Source: Flavobacterium sp. (GTDB taxonomy: Bacteria; Bacteroidota; Bacteroidia; Flavobacteriales; Flavobacteriaceae). From it: 64,000 bases of DNA. The position numbers and the translations under genes were made by a program. The notes under the pieces are model-generated. The model worked only from the letters and a program-made list of their open reading frames with translations. It ran no database searches and was not told the origin of the DNA. Shown here piece by piece: positions 16,284 to 25,889 of this stretch. How positions within the stretch are numbered: position 1 is the first letter of the stretch; the number at the start of each line of letters is the position of its first letter. The stretch spans positions 35,128-99,127 of the forward strand of contig JALRGT010000010.1 of assembly GCA_023259675.1 (NCBI GenBank). Direction: 5' to 3'.

Positions 16284-17570
16284 ATGAATAAAATATACAA
16301 TCCAACACCGAATACTTGGTCTTCCATTTTAGAAAGACCTACCAAAACGGTTAATGATATTGAAGCTACGGTAAAAGAAATTTTTGCTGCCGTTCAAAAA
16401 GAGGGTGATGTTGCTGTTTCCAACTATACCCAACAATTTGATGGGGTAAGTTTTTCAACTATCGAAGTGACTAGTGCCGAAATTGAAACTGCCATCGGGA
16501 ACGTTCCTGAAGAATTGAAATCAGCCATCGCTTTGGCGAAAGCCAATATCGAAAAATTTCATGCCGCTCAAAAAACGACTCGTGTAGAAGTTGAAACTGC
16601 TGAAGGAGTTCAATGTTGGCAAGAAAAAAGACCGATTCAGAAAATTGGTTTATACATTCCGGGAGGAACTGCTCCTTTGTTTTCTACGGTTTTAATGTTG
16701 GCAATTCCAGCCAAAATTGCGGGGTGTAACGAAATTGTATTGTGTTCGCCACCAGACAAAAACGGAAACATTAATCCAGCTATTTTATATGCTGCCAATT
16801 TGTGCGGTGTAACAAAAATTATTAAAGTGGGTGGAATTCAGGCAATAGCCGGAATGACGTTTGGAACCCAATCGATTCCTAAAGTGTATAAAATATTCGG
16901 ACCAGGAAATCAGTATGTTACCGTGGCCAAACAATTGGCTACACAATTTGGTGTAGCGATTGATATGCCGGCTGGTCCTTCGGAATTGTTGGTTGTTGCT
17001 GATGATACGGCGGTTCCTGCTTTTGTGGCTTCCGATTTATTGAGTCAAGCCGAACATGGTGCCGACAGTCAGGTAATTTTAGTTTCGACTTCCAAAACAA
17101 TGATGGATGCAGTTGAAACCGAAATTCAAACGCAATTGGATTTACTCCCAAGGAAAGCCATTGCCGAAAAAGCCATTGCAAATTCTAAATTGATTTATGT
17201 CGAGAATGATAGCATCGCTTTAGATTTAATCAACGAGTACGGACCGGAACATTTTATTGTTTGTACGGCAAATAATGATTTTTATGTAGATCATATTGCT
17301 AATGCAGGTTCTGTTTTTATTGGAAATTACACTCCGGAAAGTGCAGGCGATTATGCCTCGGGAACCAATCATACTTTGCCAACCAACGGTTATGCCAAAA
17401 ATTACTCAGGTGTGAATTTGGATAGTTTTATGAAATCAATGACGTTCCAAAAAATATCCAAAAAAGGGATTCAAAACATTGGAAACGCTATTGAATTGAT
17501 GGCCGAAGCCGAAGGTTTACAAGCGCACAAAAATGCCGTGACTTTGAGATTGAAAGATTTGAAAATTTAA
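16284..17570 (+). CDS. hisD: Histidinol dehydrogenase
   Basis: A 428-residue enzyme oxidising L-histidinol to L-histidine in two NAD-dependent steps. Signatures include YIPGGTAPLFSTVLMLAIPA, the segment DMPAGPSELLVVADD, the zinc and catalytic region SQAEHGADSQVILV, and AGDYASGTNHTLPT near the C-terminus. Length is normal. The start at 16284 follows the GC-rich repeat closely (AGAGGAAAAAT), which supplies a purine-rich ribosome binding stretch. hisC follows within 12 bases. Confidence 0.96.
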   Translation: MNKIYNPTPNTWSSILERPTKTVNDIEATVKEIFAAVQKEGDVAVSNYTQQFDGVSFSTIEVTSAEIETAIGNVPEELKSAIALAKANIEKFHAAQKTTRVEVETAEGVQCWQEKRPIQKIGLYIPGGTAPLFSTVLMLAIPAKIAGCNEIVLCSPPDKNGNINPAILYAANLCGVTKIIKVGGIQAIAGMTFGTQSIPKVYKIFGPGNQYVTVAKQLATQFGVAIDMPAGPSELLVVADDTAVPAFVASDLLSQAEHGADSQVILVSTSKTMMDAVETEIQTQLDLLPRKAIAEKAIANSKLIYVENDSIALDLINEYGPEHFIVCTANNDFYVDHIANAGSVFIGNYTPESAGDYASGTNHTLPTNGYAKNYSGVNLDSFMKSMTFQKISKKGIQNIGNAIELMAEAEGLQAHKNAVTLRLKDLKI

Positions 17571-17582
17571 AGATTGAATAGA

Positions 17583-18629
17583 ATGAATTTCAATATAAAT
17601 AATTTAGTTCGTGAGAACGTAAAAAAACTAAAACCGTATTCTTCTGCAAGAGATGAATTTGAGGATTTTGATACAGCTGAAATGATATTCTTGGATGCCA
17701 ACGAAAATCCTTTTGAGAGTGGAGTAAATCGTTATCCGGATCCACAACAATCGAATGTGAAAGTGGTTTTGGCGAATCAAAAAAACATTCAGCCGAATCA
17801 AATTTTATTAGGAAACGGAAGCGATGAAGTATTGGATTTACTGTTCAGAGCTTTTTGTGAACCTAAAGAAGATAATGTAATCAGTTTGCCACCTACGTAC
17901 GGTATGTATGGAGTTTTGGCAAATATCAATAATGTAGAACACAAAGAAATTGTCCTTTCAGAATCGTTTCAACCGAGAGTTGATGCAATTCTGGAAGCGG
18001 TTACACCAAATACTAAAATGATCTTTTTGTGCTCACCAAACAACCCTACAGGGAATTCGTTCTCCGAAAAAAGTGTGACTACTATATTGGAAAAATTCAA
18101 TGGATTTGTGGTTATTGATGAGGCTTATATTGATTTTTCAGATCAACCGAGTTGGTTAGCCAAAATGGATCAATATCCGAATCTTATTATTACGCAAACA
18201 CTTTCTAAAGCTTATGGTTTGGCAGGAATTCGTTTGGGAATTTGTTATGCATCTGCCGAAGTTATTGCTGTTTTAAATAAAATAAAACCGCCTTATAATG
18301 TGAATGAATTGACGCAGCAAAGAGCGTTGGAAAGATTAAAAGATCAAGATAAGATAAAATCAGAAATTAGTTCAATTATAAAACATAGAGAGGATTTACT
18401 TAAAGTACTACTTGATGTTTCTTTTGTTGAAAAAATCTATCCAACTGAAGCCAATTTTGTGTTAGTAAAAGTAGATGACGCTAACAAGCGTTATGACGAA
18501 TTAATTGCCAAAGGTATTGTGATTCGAAACAGAACGACACAACCTTTATGTGAAAACTGTTTGCGTTTTACCATTGGAACGGAGTTAGAAAATAAAAAAT
18601 TAATAGAGGCTTTGTTAGCCATTAGCTAA
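17583..18629 (+). CDS. hisC: Histidinol-phosphate aminotransferase
   Basis: A 348-residue fold-type I PLP enzyme that transaminates imidazole acetol phosphate to histidinol phosphate. It shows [18 protein letters not shown] near the N-terminus, [18 protein letters not shown] and the PLP-lysine motif [14 protein letters not shown]. The ATG at 17583 is preferred over a TTG nine bases upstream. It lies between hisD and hisB in one operon. Confidence 0.95.
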   Translation: MNFNINNLVRENVKKLKPYSSARDEFEDFDTAEMIFLDANENPFESGVNRYPDPQQSNVKVVLANQKNIQPNQILLGNGSDEVLDLLFRAFCEPKEDNVISLPPTYGMYGVLANINNVEHKEIVLSESFQPRVDAILEAVTPNTKMIFLCSPNNPTGNSFSEKSVTTILEKFNGFVVIDEAYIDFSDQPSWLAKMDQYPNLIITQTLSKAYGLAGIRLGICYASAEVIAVLNKIKPPYNVNELTQQRALERLKDQDKIKSEISSIIKHREDLLKVLLDVSFVEKIYPTEANFVLVKVDDANKRYDELIAKGIVIRNRTTQPLCENCLRFTIGTELENKKLIEALLAIS

Positions 18630-18646
18630 TAAAAAAAGATATTAAA

Positions 18647-19783
18647 ATGAAAAAAGTACTTTTTATAGATCGTGATGGAACGATTGTTTTAGAACCTGAA
18701 AATTACCAATTAGACAGTTTAGCTAAATTGGAGTTTTATCCTAAAGCTTTTCAATATTTAGCGAAAATCGCTAACGAACTGGATTATGAATTAGCAATGG
18801 TAACCAATCAAGATGGTTTAGGAACCGATAGCTTTCCAGAAGATACCTTTTGGCCAACACAGGATTTTATTTTGAAAGCCTTTCAAAACGAAGGAGTGTT
18901 GTTTGATGATATTTTTATCGACCGTTCCTTTCCTGAGGATAACGCGCCAACTCGTAAACCAAGAACAGGAATGTTGACAAAATACATTGATAATCCCAAT
19001 TATGATTTAGCGAATTCATTTGTTTTAGGAGATCGCTTGACCGACGTTGAATTGGCAAAGAATTTAGGAGCAAAAGCCATTTTTATGAATACGACTGATG
19101 GTGTAGGAAGTGATGAAATTGCTGCTAAAAGAGAAGAATTAGATTCGATTATTATCTTACAAACCACCGATTGGAAAAAAATATATGAATTCTTGAAGTT
19201 GGAAGCACGTTCAGCTACTATTTCTAGAAAAACACATGAAACCGATATTTACATTAATCTAAACTTGGATGGAACTGGAAAAAGTAAAATCGATACCGGA
19301 ATTGCTTTCTTTGATCACATGTTGGACCAAATTGCGCGTCACGGACAAATGGATTTAGAAATTTCGGTGAAAGGTGATTTAGAAGTAGATGAACACCACA
19401 CGATTGAAGATACTGCCATTGCTCTCGGAGAAGTTTTTGCGAAAGCATTAGGAAATAAATTAGGAATAGAAAGATACGGTTTTTGTTTGCCAATGGACGA
19501 TTGTTTAGCGCAAGTAGCCATTGATTTTGGAGGAAGAAACTGGTTGATTTGGGAAACCGAGTTTAAACGCGAAATGGTTGGGAAGATGCCAACAGAAATG
19601 TTTTATCATTTCTTCAAATCATTCTCTGATGGAGCTAGAGCCAACATTAATATCAAGGCCGAAGGCGACAACGAGCACCACAAAATTGAAGCGATTTTTA
19701 AGGCTTTCGCCAAAGCAATAAAAGTAGCCGTAAAACGCGATACAGAGAAAATGATATTACCTTCAACTAAAGGGATGCTTTAG
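18647..19783 (+). CDS. hisB: Bifunctional histidinol-phosphatase / imidazoleglycerol-phosphate dehydratase
   Basis: A 378-residue fusion. Residues about 1-165 are a HAD-type phosphatase (FIDRDGTIV with catalytic Asp pair, [26 protein letters not shown]). Residues about 185-378 are the dehydratase ([45 protein letters not shown], metal-binding His clusters). The same fusion is known from enterobacteria and Bacteroidota. It performs steps 6 and 8 of the pathway. Confidence 0.96.
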   Translation: MKKVLFIDRDGTIVLEPENYQLDSLAKLEFYPKAFQYLAKIANELDYELAMVTNQDGLGTDSFPEDTFWPTQDFILKAFQNEGVLFDDIFIDRSFPEDNAPTRKPRTGMLTKYIDNPNYDLANSFVLGDRLTDVELAKNLGAKAIFMNTTDGVGSDEIAAKREELDSIIILQTTDWKKIYEFLKLEARSATISRKTHETDIYINLNLDGTGKSKIDTGIAFFDHMLDQIARHGQMDLEISVKGDLEVDEHHTIEDTAIALGEVFAKALGNKLGIERYGFCLPMDDCLAQVAIDFGGRNWLIWETEFKREMVGKMPTEMFYHFFKSFSDGARANINIKAEGDNEHHKIEAIFKAFAKAIKVAVKRDTEKMILPSTKGML

Positions 19784-19814
19784 TAAATTATGAATTTTGA
19801 ATTATAAGTTATAA

Positions 19815-20408
19815 ATGAAAATTGTCATTATAAATTACGGAGCAGGAAACATTCAAAGCATTATGTTTGCCATCGAAAGACTGGGATTTCATGCGGTTTT
19901 GAGTAATGATCCAGCAGAAATAAAAGCAGCGGATAAAGTGATTTTTCCTGGTGTGGGAGAGGCGAGTTATGCCATGAAAATGCTCCAAGAAAGTGGATTG
20001 GATACTTTGATTCCGACTTTAACTCAACCTGTTTTAGGAATTTGTTTGGGTATGCAATTGATGTGCAACTATTCGGAAGAAGGAAACACCAAAGGTTTGG
20101 GGATTTTTGATGTTGATGTGATTAAATTTTCTCCAAAAGTGAAAGTCCCACAAATGGGCTGGAATACGATTTACAATCTTAAATCGGATTTGTTCAAAGG
20201 AATTGCTGAGAATGAATACATGTATTTGGTGCATAGTTTTTATGCGCCACTTTGCGAAGAAACGATTGCTACAACCGATTATGAAGTTGCATATTCATCT
20301 GCATTAGAAAATGCTAATTTCTTTGGTACCCAATTTCACCCTGAAAAAAGTGGAGATGTAGGCGAGCAAATCCTGAAAAACTTCTTACTCCTAACTTCTA
20401 ACCATTAA
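19815..20408 (+). CDS. hisH: Imidazole glycerol phosphate synthase glutamine amidotransferase subunit
   Basis: A 197-residue class I glutamine amidotransferase. It has the nucleophile Cys in [14 protein letters not shown] and His/Glu in [11 protein letters not shown]; the start [12 protein letters not shown] is typical. It feeds ammonia to HisF for imidazole ring closure. hisA begins 7 bases downstream. Its partner hisF is displaced to 21741 by the inserted S23 gene. Confidence 0.96.
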   Translation: MKIVIINYGAGNIQSIMFAIERLGFHAVLSNDPAEIKAADKVIFPGVGEASYAMKMLQESGLDTLIPTLTQPVLGICLGMQLMCNYSEEGNTKGLGIFDVDVIKFSPKVKVPQMGWNTIYNLKSDLFKGIAENEYMYLVHSFYAPLCEETIATTDYEVAYSSALENANFFGTQFHPEKSGDVGEQILKNFLLLTSNH

Positions 20409-20415
20409 CTTTATC

Positions 20416-21138
20416 ATGAGAATAATACCTGCAATAGACATCATTGACGGAAAATGTGTTCGCTTATCGAAAGGCGATTACAATACCAAAATTATATATA
20501 ACGAAAATCCATTAGAAGTTGCCAAAGAATTTGAAGCACACGGAATCGAATATTTGCATTTGGTAGATTTAGATGGAGCCAAATCAAGTAAGATTGTCAA
20601 TTATAAAATATTGGAACAAATCGCTTCACAAACCAAATTGAAAATTGATTTTGGGGGTGGTTTAAAAGCCGATTCTGATTTGAAAATTGCTTTTGAATCT
20701 GGCGCCAATCAAATTACGGGCGGAAGTATTGCTGTGAAAAACAGGGCTATTTTCGAAAAATGGATTGCTGAATACGGTTCGGATAAAATAATTTTAGGAG
20801 CAGATGCCAATAATGAAAAAGTAGCGGTTTCTGGATGGTTGGAAGATTCTAATGAAGATTTGGTTCCTTTTATTCAAGACTATCAAAAGAAAGGAATTCA
20901 ATACGTAATATGCACAGACATTGCCAAAGACGGTATGCTGGAAGGCCCAAGTTTTGATTTGTATGCGAAGATTTTGGCGGAAGCCAAAGGAATAAAATTG
21001 ATTGCTTCAGGAGGAATTTCTACTTTTGACGAATTGCCTAAATTAGCCGAATTGGGTTGTGAAGGAACGATAATCGGAAAAGCGATTTACGAAGGAAGAA
21101 TTTCATTGAAACAATTGGAAAAATATATTACAAGGTAA
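20416..21138 (+). CDS. hisA: Phosphoribosylformimino-AICAR-phosphate isomerase
   Basis: A 240-residue (beta/alpha)8 barrel. It has paired half-barrel phosphate sites and catalytic Asp residues ([17 protein letters not shown] at the N-terminus, and [14 protein letters not shown] in the second half). It isomerises ProFAR to PRFAR, the substrate of HisF. It is homologous to HisF in the same operon. The 3' flank carries AT-rich inverted repeats. Confidence 0.96.
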   Translation: MRIIPAIDIIDGKCVRLSKGDYNTKIIYNENPLEVAKEFEAHGIEYLHLVDLDGAKSSKIVNYKILEQIASQTKLKIDFGGGLKADSDLKIAFESGANQITGGSIAVKNRAIFEKWIAEYGSDKIILGADANNEKVAVSGWLEDSNEDLVPFIQDYQKKGIQYVICTDIAKDGMLEGPSFDLYAKILAEAKGIKLIASGGISTFDELPKLAELGCEGTIIGKAIYEGRISLKQLEKYITR

Positions 21139-21312
21139 GAGGTAAGAAGTTAGAGGTTAGAAGTGAAGAAAGAAGTTAGAAATAAGAGGTCAGAGATTAG
21201 AAGTAGTTGGAATTGAATATTGCTACTTATTCTAGGTTATTTACTTCTAATTTTCGATTCTAAACTCAAATTTATTTAACTTCCTATTTCTAACCTCAAA
21301 CTTCTAATTTTA
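21134..21312. repeat. Purine/pyrimidine inverted repeats upstream of the S23 gene
   Basis: A 19-base unit at 21145-21163 (built on GAAGTTAGAGGTTAG) is matched at 17 of 19 positions by the reverse complement at 21287-21305. The left side also contains tandem variants (AGAAGTTAGA at 21145 and 21171). The whole would fold into a long imperfect hairpin on the his mRNA. A related tract precedes hisF at 21703. Confidence 0.75.
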
Positions 21313-21317
21313 AAACG

Positions 21318-21684
21318 ATGGCTCAAGATTTAAAGGCAAGAACTAAAACTTTCGCTATTGATTGCGGAAGACTATGCAGAAATTTTCCTCATTCAAGAGA
21401 GTATAATGCTTATGTTAATCAATTGATACGATGTTCAAGTTCTGTTGGCGCAAATTATAGAGCCTCTCAAAGAGGGAAATCCACAGCAGATTTTATAAAC
21501 AAATTAAAAATAGTTGAAGAAGAAGCAGATGAAAGTCATTTTTTTATTGAAATTTGGTTGGAACTATATGATTTGGATAATGAAAAATGTAAAAAATGAA
21601 ATGATAAGATTATGTAAAGAAGCGAATGAATTTGTTGCAATAATAGTAGCTTCAATTAATACAGCAAAAAGTAAATTAAAATAA
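21318..21684 (+). pseudogene. Four-helix-bundle (S23/IVS-type) protein, frameshifted
   Basis: The first 93-residue frame (21318-21599) carries clear S23 family features: DLKARTKTFAIDCGRLCRNF, CSSSVGANYRASQRGKS and KLKIVEEEADESHFF. It stops in a run of six A (21591-21596). Removing one A joins it to an in-frame 27-residue continuation starting MIRLCKEANEFVAI (21601-21684), restoring about 121 residues, the usual family length. So this is a frameshifted gene, a sequencing error in a homopolymer, or slippage-dependent expression. S23 proteins are known from 23S rRNA intervening sequences and as Avd-like relatives. It sits between hisA and hisF, flanked by AT-rich repeats. Confidence 0.8.
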
Positions 21685-21702
21685 CTTTTTTGAGGTTATG
21701 AA

Positions 21703-21739
21703 ATTTCTAATTTCTAACTTCAAACCTCTAACTTTAAAT
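21703..21739. repeat. Pyrimidine-rich repeat tract before hisF
   Basis: The tract TTTCTAATTTCTAACTTC and following bases repeats the CTAACTTC/CTAACCTC words found at 21287-21305. It lies directly downstream of the S23 gene, so the gene is bracketed by similar tracts. Confidence 0.6.
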
Positions 21740-21740
21740 A

Positions 21741-22496
21741 ATGTTAACAAAAAGAATAATACCTTGTCTCGATATTAAAAACGGAAGAACTGTAAAAGGG
21801 GTGAATTTCGTTGATTTGCGAGATGCAGGTGATCCGGTGGAACTGGCCAAAATATATTCGGATGAAGGTGCGGATGAATTGGTTTTTCTTGATATTTCAG
21901 CTACAGAGGAGCGCAGAAGTACTTTGGTAGATTTGGTTCGCAAAGTAGCGGCAACCATTAATATTCCGTTTACGGTGGGTGGTGGAATTTCGGCTGTTTC
22001 AGATGTAGAAGTGCTGTTGCAAAATGGAGCGGATAAAGTTTCTATTAACTCATCTGCGGTTAAAAATCCGCAATTGATTAATGATTTGGCCCAGAAATTT
22101 GGAAGTCAGTGTGTCGTTGTTGCCATCGATGCCAAACAGATAGACGGGGAATGGATTGTACATTTGGTAGGTGGTAAAGTACCAACTGAAATTAAATTAT
22201 TCGATTGGGCTAAAGAAGTGGAGCAAAGGGGAGCAGGCGAAATCCTGTTTACTTCGATGAATCATGACGGGACCAAAAATGGTTTTGCCAATGAAGCTTT
22301 GGCGAAACTTTCAGAATTGGTAAATATTCCTATTATTGCATCTGGTGGAGCAGGGAATATGCAACATTTTGTTGATACCTTTGTAGAGGGAAAAGCAGAT
22401 GCAGCATTAGCGGCAAGCGTATTTCATTTTAAAGAAATTGAAATCAAAGCACTAAAAAAAGAACTTAAAAACAATAATATAGAAGTACGTATTTAA
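21741..22496 (+). CDS. hisF: Imidazole glycerol phosphate synthase cyclase subunit
   Basis: A 251-residue (beta/alpha)8 barrel with catalytic Asp in [18 protein letters not shown], the phosphate loop [13 protein letters not shown], and the second-half site [13 protein letters not shown]. It uses ammonia from HisH to cyclise PRFAR into IGP and AICAR. The start at 21741 follows the pyrimidine-rich repeat immediately. Only the inserted S23 gene separates it from hisA. Confidence 0.96.
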   Translation: MLTKRIIPCLDIKNGRTVKGVNFVDLRDAGDPVELAKIYSDEGADELVFLDISATEERRSTLVDLVRKVAATINIPFTVGGGISAVSDVEVLLQNGADKVSINSSAVKNPQLINDLAQKFGSQCVVVAIDAKQIDGEWIVHLVGGKVPTEIKLFDWAKEVEQRGAGEILFTSMNHDGTKNGFANEALAKLSELVNIPIIASGGAGNMQHFVDTFVEGKADAALAASVFHFKEIEIKALKKELKNNNIEVRI

Positions 22497-22515
22497 GTAA
22501 TAAGCATTAAATAGG

Positions 22516-22543
22516 AATTATTAAGTTTGAGTACTTAATAATT
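22516..22543. repeat. AT-rich hairpin between hisF and hisI
   Basis: Perfect 11-bp arms (AATTATTAAGT at 22516-22526 and ACTTAATAATT at 22533-22543) have a 6-base loop. The rest of the 95-base gap is made of ACTTA-type words (for example ACTTAAGACTTACAACTTAA). No T-run follows, so termination is unlikely; it may affect mRNA processing within the operon. Confidence 0.6.
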
Positions 22544-22591
22544 ACAACTTACTGCTTTACACTTAAGACTTACAACTTAATACTTAAAAAA

Positions 22592-23191
22592 ATGGAAATC
22601 GATTTTTCAAAAAGCGCACACGGATTGATTCCGGCAATTATTCAAGATAGCGAAACCAAATCTGTTTTGATGTTGGGTTACATGAATGATGAAGCTTACA
22701 AAAAAACTATAGAAACTCAAAAAGTAACTTTCTTTAGCCGTTCCAAACAAAGACTTTGGACAAAAGGAGAAGAAAGCGGTAACTTTTTGAATTTAGTTGA
22801 TATCAAAAATGATTGCGATGGCGATACGTTATTGATTCAAGCAAAACCAGTTGGGCCAACTTGTCACACCGGTGCCGATACTTGCTGGCAAACGGAGAAT
22901 AAATCAGATTTTGGATTTATTTCCCATTTAGAGGAAACCATAAAAATGCGTCGTGAGAATGCAGATTCTGAAAAAAGTTATGTGGCTTCTTTGTTTAAGT
23001 TAGGCATGAACAAAATTGCCCAAAAAGTTGGAGAAGAAGCAGTTGAAGTGGTTATCGAAGCTAAAGATGACAATGATGAATTGTTTTTAGGCGAAAGCGC
23101 CGATTTACTTTTTCATTATCTGATATTACTTCAGGCCAAAGGATTTCAATTGAATGATGTAATTGATGTTTTAAAAAGTCGTCAAAAATAA
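22592..23191 (+). CDS. hisI: Bifunctional phosphoribosyl-AMP cyclohydrolase / phosphoribosyl-ATP pyrophosphatase
   Basis: A 199-residue HisIE fusion. The N-terminal cyclohydrolase (about 1-105) has FFSRSKQRLWTKGEESGN, DCDGDTLLIQ and the zinc motif GPTCHTGADTCW. The C-terminal pyrophosphatase (about 112-199) has KMRRENADSEKSYVASLF and KVGEEAVEVVIEAK. It performs steps 2 and 3 of histidine synthesis and is the last gene of the operon, followed by a terminator at 23214. Confidence 0.96.
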   Translation: MEIDFSKSAHGLIPAIIQDSETKSVLMLGYMNDEAYKKTIETQKVTFFSRSKQRLWTKGEESGNFLNLVDIKNDCDGDTLLIQAKPVGPTCHTGADTCWQTENKSDFGFISHLEETIKMRRENADSEKSYVASLFKLGMNKIAQKVGEEAVEVVIEAKDDNDELFLGESADLLFHYLILLQAKGFQLNDVIDVLKSRQK

Positions 23192-23213
23192 TTTTAAGGA
23201 AATAATTTTTATA

Positions 23214-23257
23214 GAAAACCCAATAGCAAATTCATTGTTATTGGGTTTTCTTTTTTC
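23214..23257 (+). terminator. Rho-independent terminator of the his operon
   Basis: A 12-bp perfect stem (GAAAACCCAATA at 23214-23225 with TATTGGGTTTTC at 23239-23250), extendable inward by four pairs, is followed by a T-rich tract. It ends the histidine operon before the esterase cluster. Confidence 0.88.
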
Positions 23258-23318
23258 TTTCTTTTTAGCTTTCAATGGATTATATTTACTAATACAAAAT
23301 TAAGTTTAAAAAAGAGTA

Positions 23319-24455
23319 ATGAGTTTAAACCATACCGAATCAAAAGAACAAACAATAATTTGGATTGCAAATGAAAGTTTAACTATAATTCTTACCACTG
23401 GGCATGATGATTTGAGGCCTATATACATATCAGGAAATTTTAATAATTGGCAAACCCAAGACGAACAATTTAAAATGACGAAACAAGAGGATGACTCGTA
23501 TCATTTTATATTTCCTTCGAATTTTAATTATCCTGAAGAGTTATTGTATAAATTCACAAAAGGAGATTGGAGTGAGGTTGAAATTGATAGTTTTGGAAAT
23601 CGTACCGAAAATAGATCCACTAGAAAACATTCTGGAATTCAGGTAGAACATGTAGAACTGTGGAGAAAAAATTGGTTGCCCTTTAAGCAGATTTATTTAC
23701 CCCAAGTGTTATTAATTTCAGATGAATTTGAAATTCCGCAACTCAATAAAACGAGAAAAATATGGGCATTACTTCCTCATGATTATGATGATAGTGATGA
23801 AGCCTATCCGGTCATGTATCTGCAGGATGCTCAAAATTTATTCAATGAAAATGCCGAATTTGGAAATTGGGAAATTGATAAAAAATTGGCGGTTATGTCC
23901 GAGTATAAAATTGGAAAAATTATTATCATCGCTATTGAACATGCCGAAGAAGATCGCATAAAAGAATATAATATAGGAAAAACGGTTTTAGGAAAAGGAC
24001 AAGGTAAAAAGTACAGTCGTTTTCTTGCTGAAACTTTAAAACCCTTTGTGGACCGTAATTTTAGGACCAAAAAAGAGCGAGAGTATACCGGAATAGGTGG
24101 AAGTTCGATGGGCGCATTGGTGAGTATTTTTAGTGGATTGAGGTATCCGGAAGTGTTTGGTAAATTAATGATTTTTTCACCTTCACTTTGGGTGGGACCC
24201 AAACTTAAAATAAATCCGGAAATAGAAAATCAGGTGGAGACACAAATCTATTTATATGCAGGTGGAAAAGAAAGTGATGAGATGCTTGAGCAAGTGGAAA
24301 ACTTTAAAGAAAATATGATGACCAATGAATTAATGCAAAATAAAATGAAAATCAATTTGAGCATAAATATGCATGGAAAGCATAATGAAACCTATTGGAG
24401 TGATGAATTTCCCAAAGCTATGGAATGGCTTTTTTTTAACACTAAAGACAAATAA
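23319..24455 (+). CDS. CBM48-like domain fused to an esterase (alpha/beta hydrolase)
   Basis: A 378-residue protein without signal peptide. Residues about 10-100 resemble a CBM48/early-set Ig domain (YISGNFNNWQTQDEQF, KFTKGDWSEVEID). From about 125 is an enterochelin-esterase-type hydrolase (WALLPHDYDD, YLQDAQNLF, nucleophile Ser in GIGGSSMGALVS, C-terminal His in MHGKHNETYW). It probably hydrolyses an ester or activates an acyl substrate in the cytoplasm. It is the first gene of the plus-strand arm of the amidoligase cluster and abuts the aminopeptidase start. Confidence 0.82.
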   Translation: MSLNHTESKEQTIIWIANESLTIILTTGHDDLRPIYISGNFNNWQTQDEQFKMTKQEDDSYHFIFPSNFNYPEELLYKFTKGDWSEVEIDSFGNRTENRSTRKHSGIQVEHVELWRKNWLPFKQIYLPQVLLISDEFEIPQLNKTRKIWALLPHDYDDSDEAYPVMYLQDAQNLFNENAEFGNWEIDKKLAVMSEYKIGKIIIIAIEHAEEDRIKEYNIGKTVLGKGQGKKYSRFLAETLKPFVDRNFRTKKEREYTGIGGSSMGALVSIFSGLRYPEVFGKLMIFSPSLWVGPKLKINPEIENQVETQIYLYAGGKESDEMLEQVENFKENMMTNELMQNKMKINLSINMHGKHNETYWSDEFPKAMEWLFFNTKDK

Positions 24456-25886
24456 ATGAAAACGAAACTAATCGATACTTTAAATGGTTTTTTTGGAACT
24501 GTTTTGGTCCCAGTATTTGAAACCACTGCAAAAAATTTGATTCCGATACAATTTGACGGATTGGAAATATCATCTAAAGTTTTTTATGGAAAAAAAGATG
24601 CTTATTATTTAGCAGAAAAAAATAACAATACCTACATTTTTATTGGTCTTGGGAAAACAATTGATTATAAAGCATTAAAAAATGCTTTTCGAAGAATTGC
24701 TTTCAAAGAAAAAGAAAGTTTTACAAAACACGTAGCCTTATTTTTACCCGAAAAATTTTCGTCGGAACAGGTGGAAGCCACAATTTCAGGTTTGCTTTTG
24801 GGAACGTATGATTTGGGACACTTTAAAAACAAAGAACAACATCCTTTTTTAAATAGTGAATTTGAATTAGAAATAATTTCCACAAAAGACCATGCTGAAG
24901 TTATAAATAAATCCATAAAAATTGCTCGTGCACAGTTGGAAGTTTTAACCCTGATAGATTTACCACCCAATATGGTAACTCCAAATTATTTGGCCAAATG
25001 GGCTCAAGACAAAGGGAATAAATATGGTTTTGAGGTTGATGTTTTAGGTAGGGAAACCTGTGAAATTGAAAGCTTACAAGCTTTTTTAGCAGTGGGAAAA
25101 GGAAGTGAGAACGAACCACAATTCGTTATAATGAAATACGAACCCAAAGTAACTTCACCAAAAACGAAACATGTAGGTTTAGTTGGTAAAGGAATCACTT
25201 TTGATACCGGCGGGCTCAACATCAAAACTTCGGGTATGGTTCATATGAAATGTGATATGGCCGGTGGGGCAGCGGTTTTTGGCACCATGCAACTCATTGC
25301 CGATTTACAATTGCCAATCAAAGTCACCGCAATTGTACCTTGTGCTGAAAATTCAGTTGGTAGTAAATCCTTTTTACCTAGTGATGTAATACAAAGTTAT
25401 AGTGGCAATTCAATAGAAATTATAGATACCGATGCAGAAGGACGCTTAGTTTTAGCGGATGGTTTGTCATATATGATTAAAAATTTTAAACCTGATTACT
25501 TGATTGATATTGCTACTCTTACTGGAAGTAGTGTCGCTACTTTTGGATATGAATGTGGTGCTTTATTTTCCAATAATGAAGTTATTTCAAAAAAACTTCA
25601 GGATGTAGGAGAGACTATTGGAGAGCGTTTATGGCCTTTGCCGATGTGGGATACTTATAAATCAGATATTGAAAGTGATATTGCCGATGTAAAAAATTAT
25701 AGTGGCAAACGTGTTGCAGGAGCTATTAGTGCTGCTAAATTTTTAGAATTTTTCACTGAAAATCATCCGGCCTGGGCACATCTAGATATTGCCGGAGTAG
25801 CCTTTGGGGATGATGAATATGCTAAAAGTAAACATGCAACAGGGTATGGTGTTTATTTATTGACTAAATTCATTGAAAATTTATAG
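24456..25886 (+). CDS. Leucyl aminopeptidase family (M17) metallopeptidase
   Basis: A 476-residue cytosolic M17 peptidase. The metal site is intact: Lys245 and Asp250 in VGKGITFDTGGLNIK, Asp268 in KCDMAGGAA, Asp326 and Glu328 in DTDAEGRLVLADG (the usual Asn is Asp here). The C-terminal catalytic domain spans about residues 155-476. Start codon follows the esterase stop with no gap, and the ATP-grasp gene begins 3 bases after its stop. Tight linkage to ligases suggests it trims or recycles the peptide made by the cluster. Confidence 0.92.
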   Translation: MKTKLIDTLNGFFGTVLVPVFETTAKNLIPIQFDGLEISSKVFYGKKDAYYLAEKNNNTYIFIGLGKTIDYKALKNAFRRIAFKEKESFTKHVALFLPEKFSSEQVEATISGLLLGTYDLGHFKNKEQHPFLNSEFELEIISTKDHAEVINKSIKIARAQLEVLTLIDLPPNMVTPNYLAKWAQDKGNKYGFEVDVLGRETCEIESLQAFLAVGKGSENEPQFVIMKYEPKVTSPKTKHVGLVGKGITFDTGGLNIKTSGMVHMKCDMAGGAAVFGTMQLIADLQLPIKVTAIVPCAENSVGSKSFLPSDVIQSYSGNSIEIIDTDAEGRLVLADGLSYMIKNFKPDYLIDIATLTGSSVATFGYECGALFSNNEVISKKLQDVGETIGERLWPLPMWDTYKSDIESDIADVKNYSGKRVAGAISAAKFLEFFTENHPAWAHLDIAGVAFGDDEYAKSKHATGYGVYLLTKFIENL

Positions 25887-25889
25887 TCT

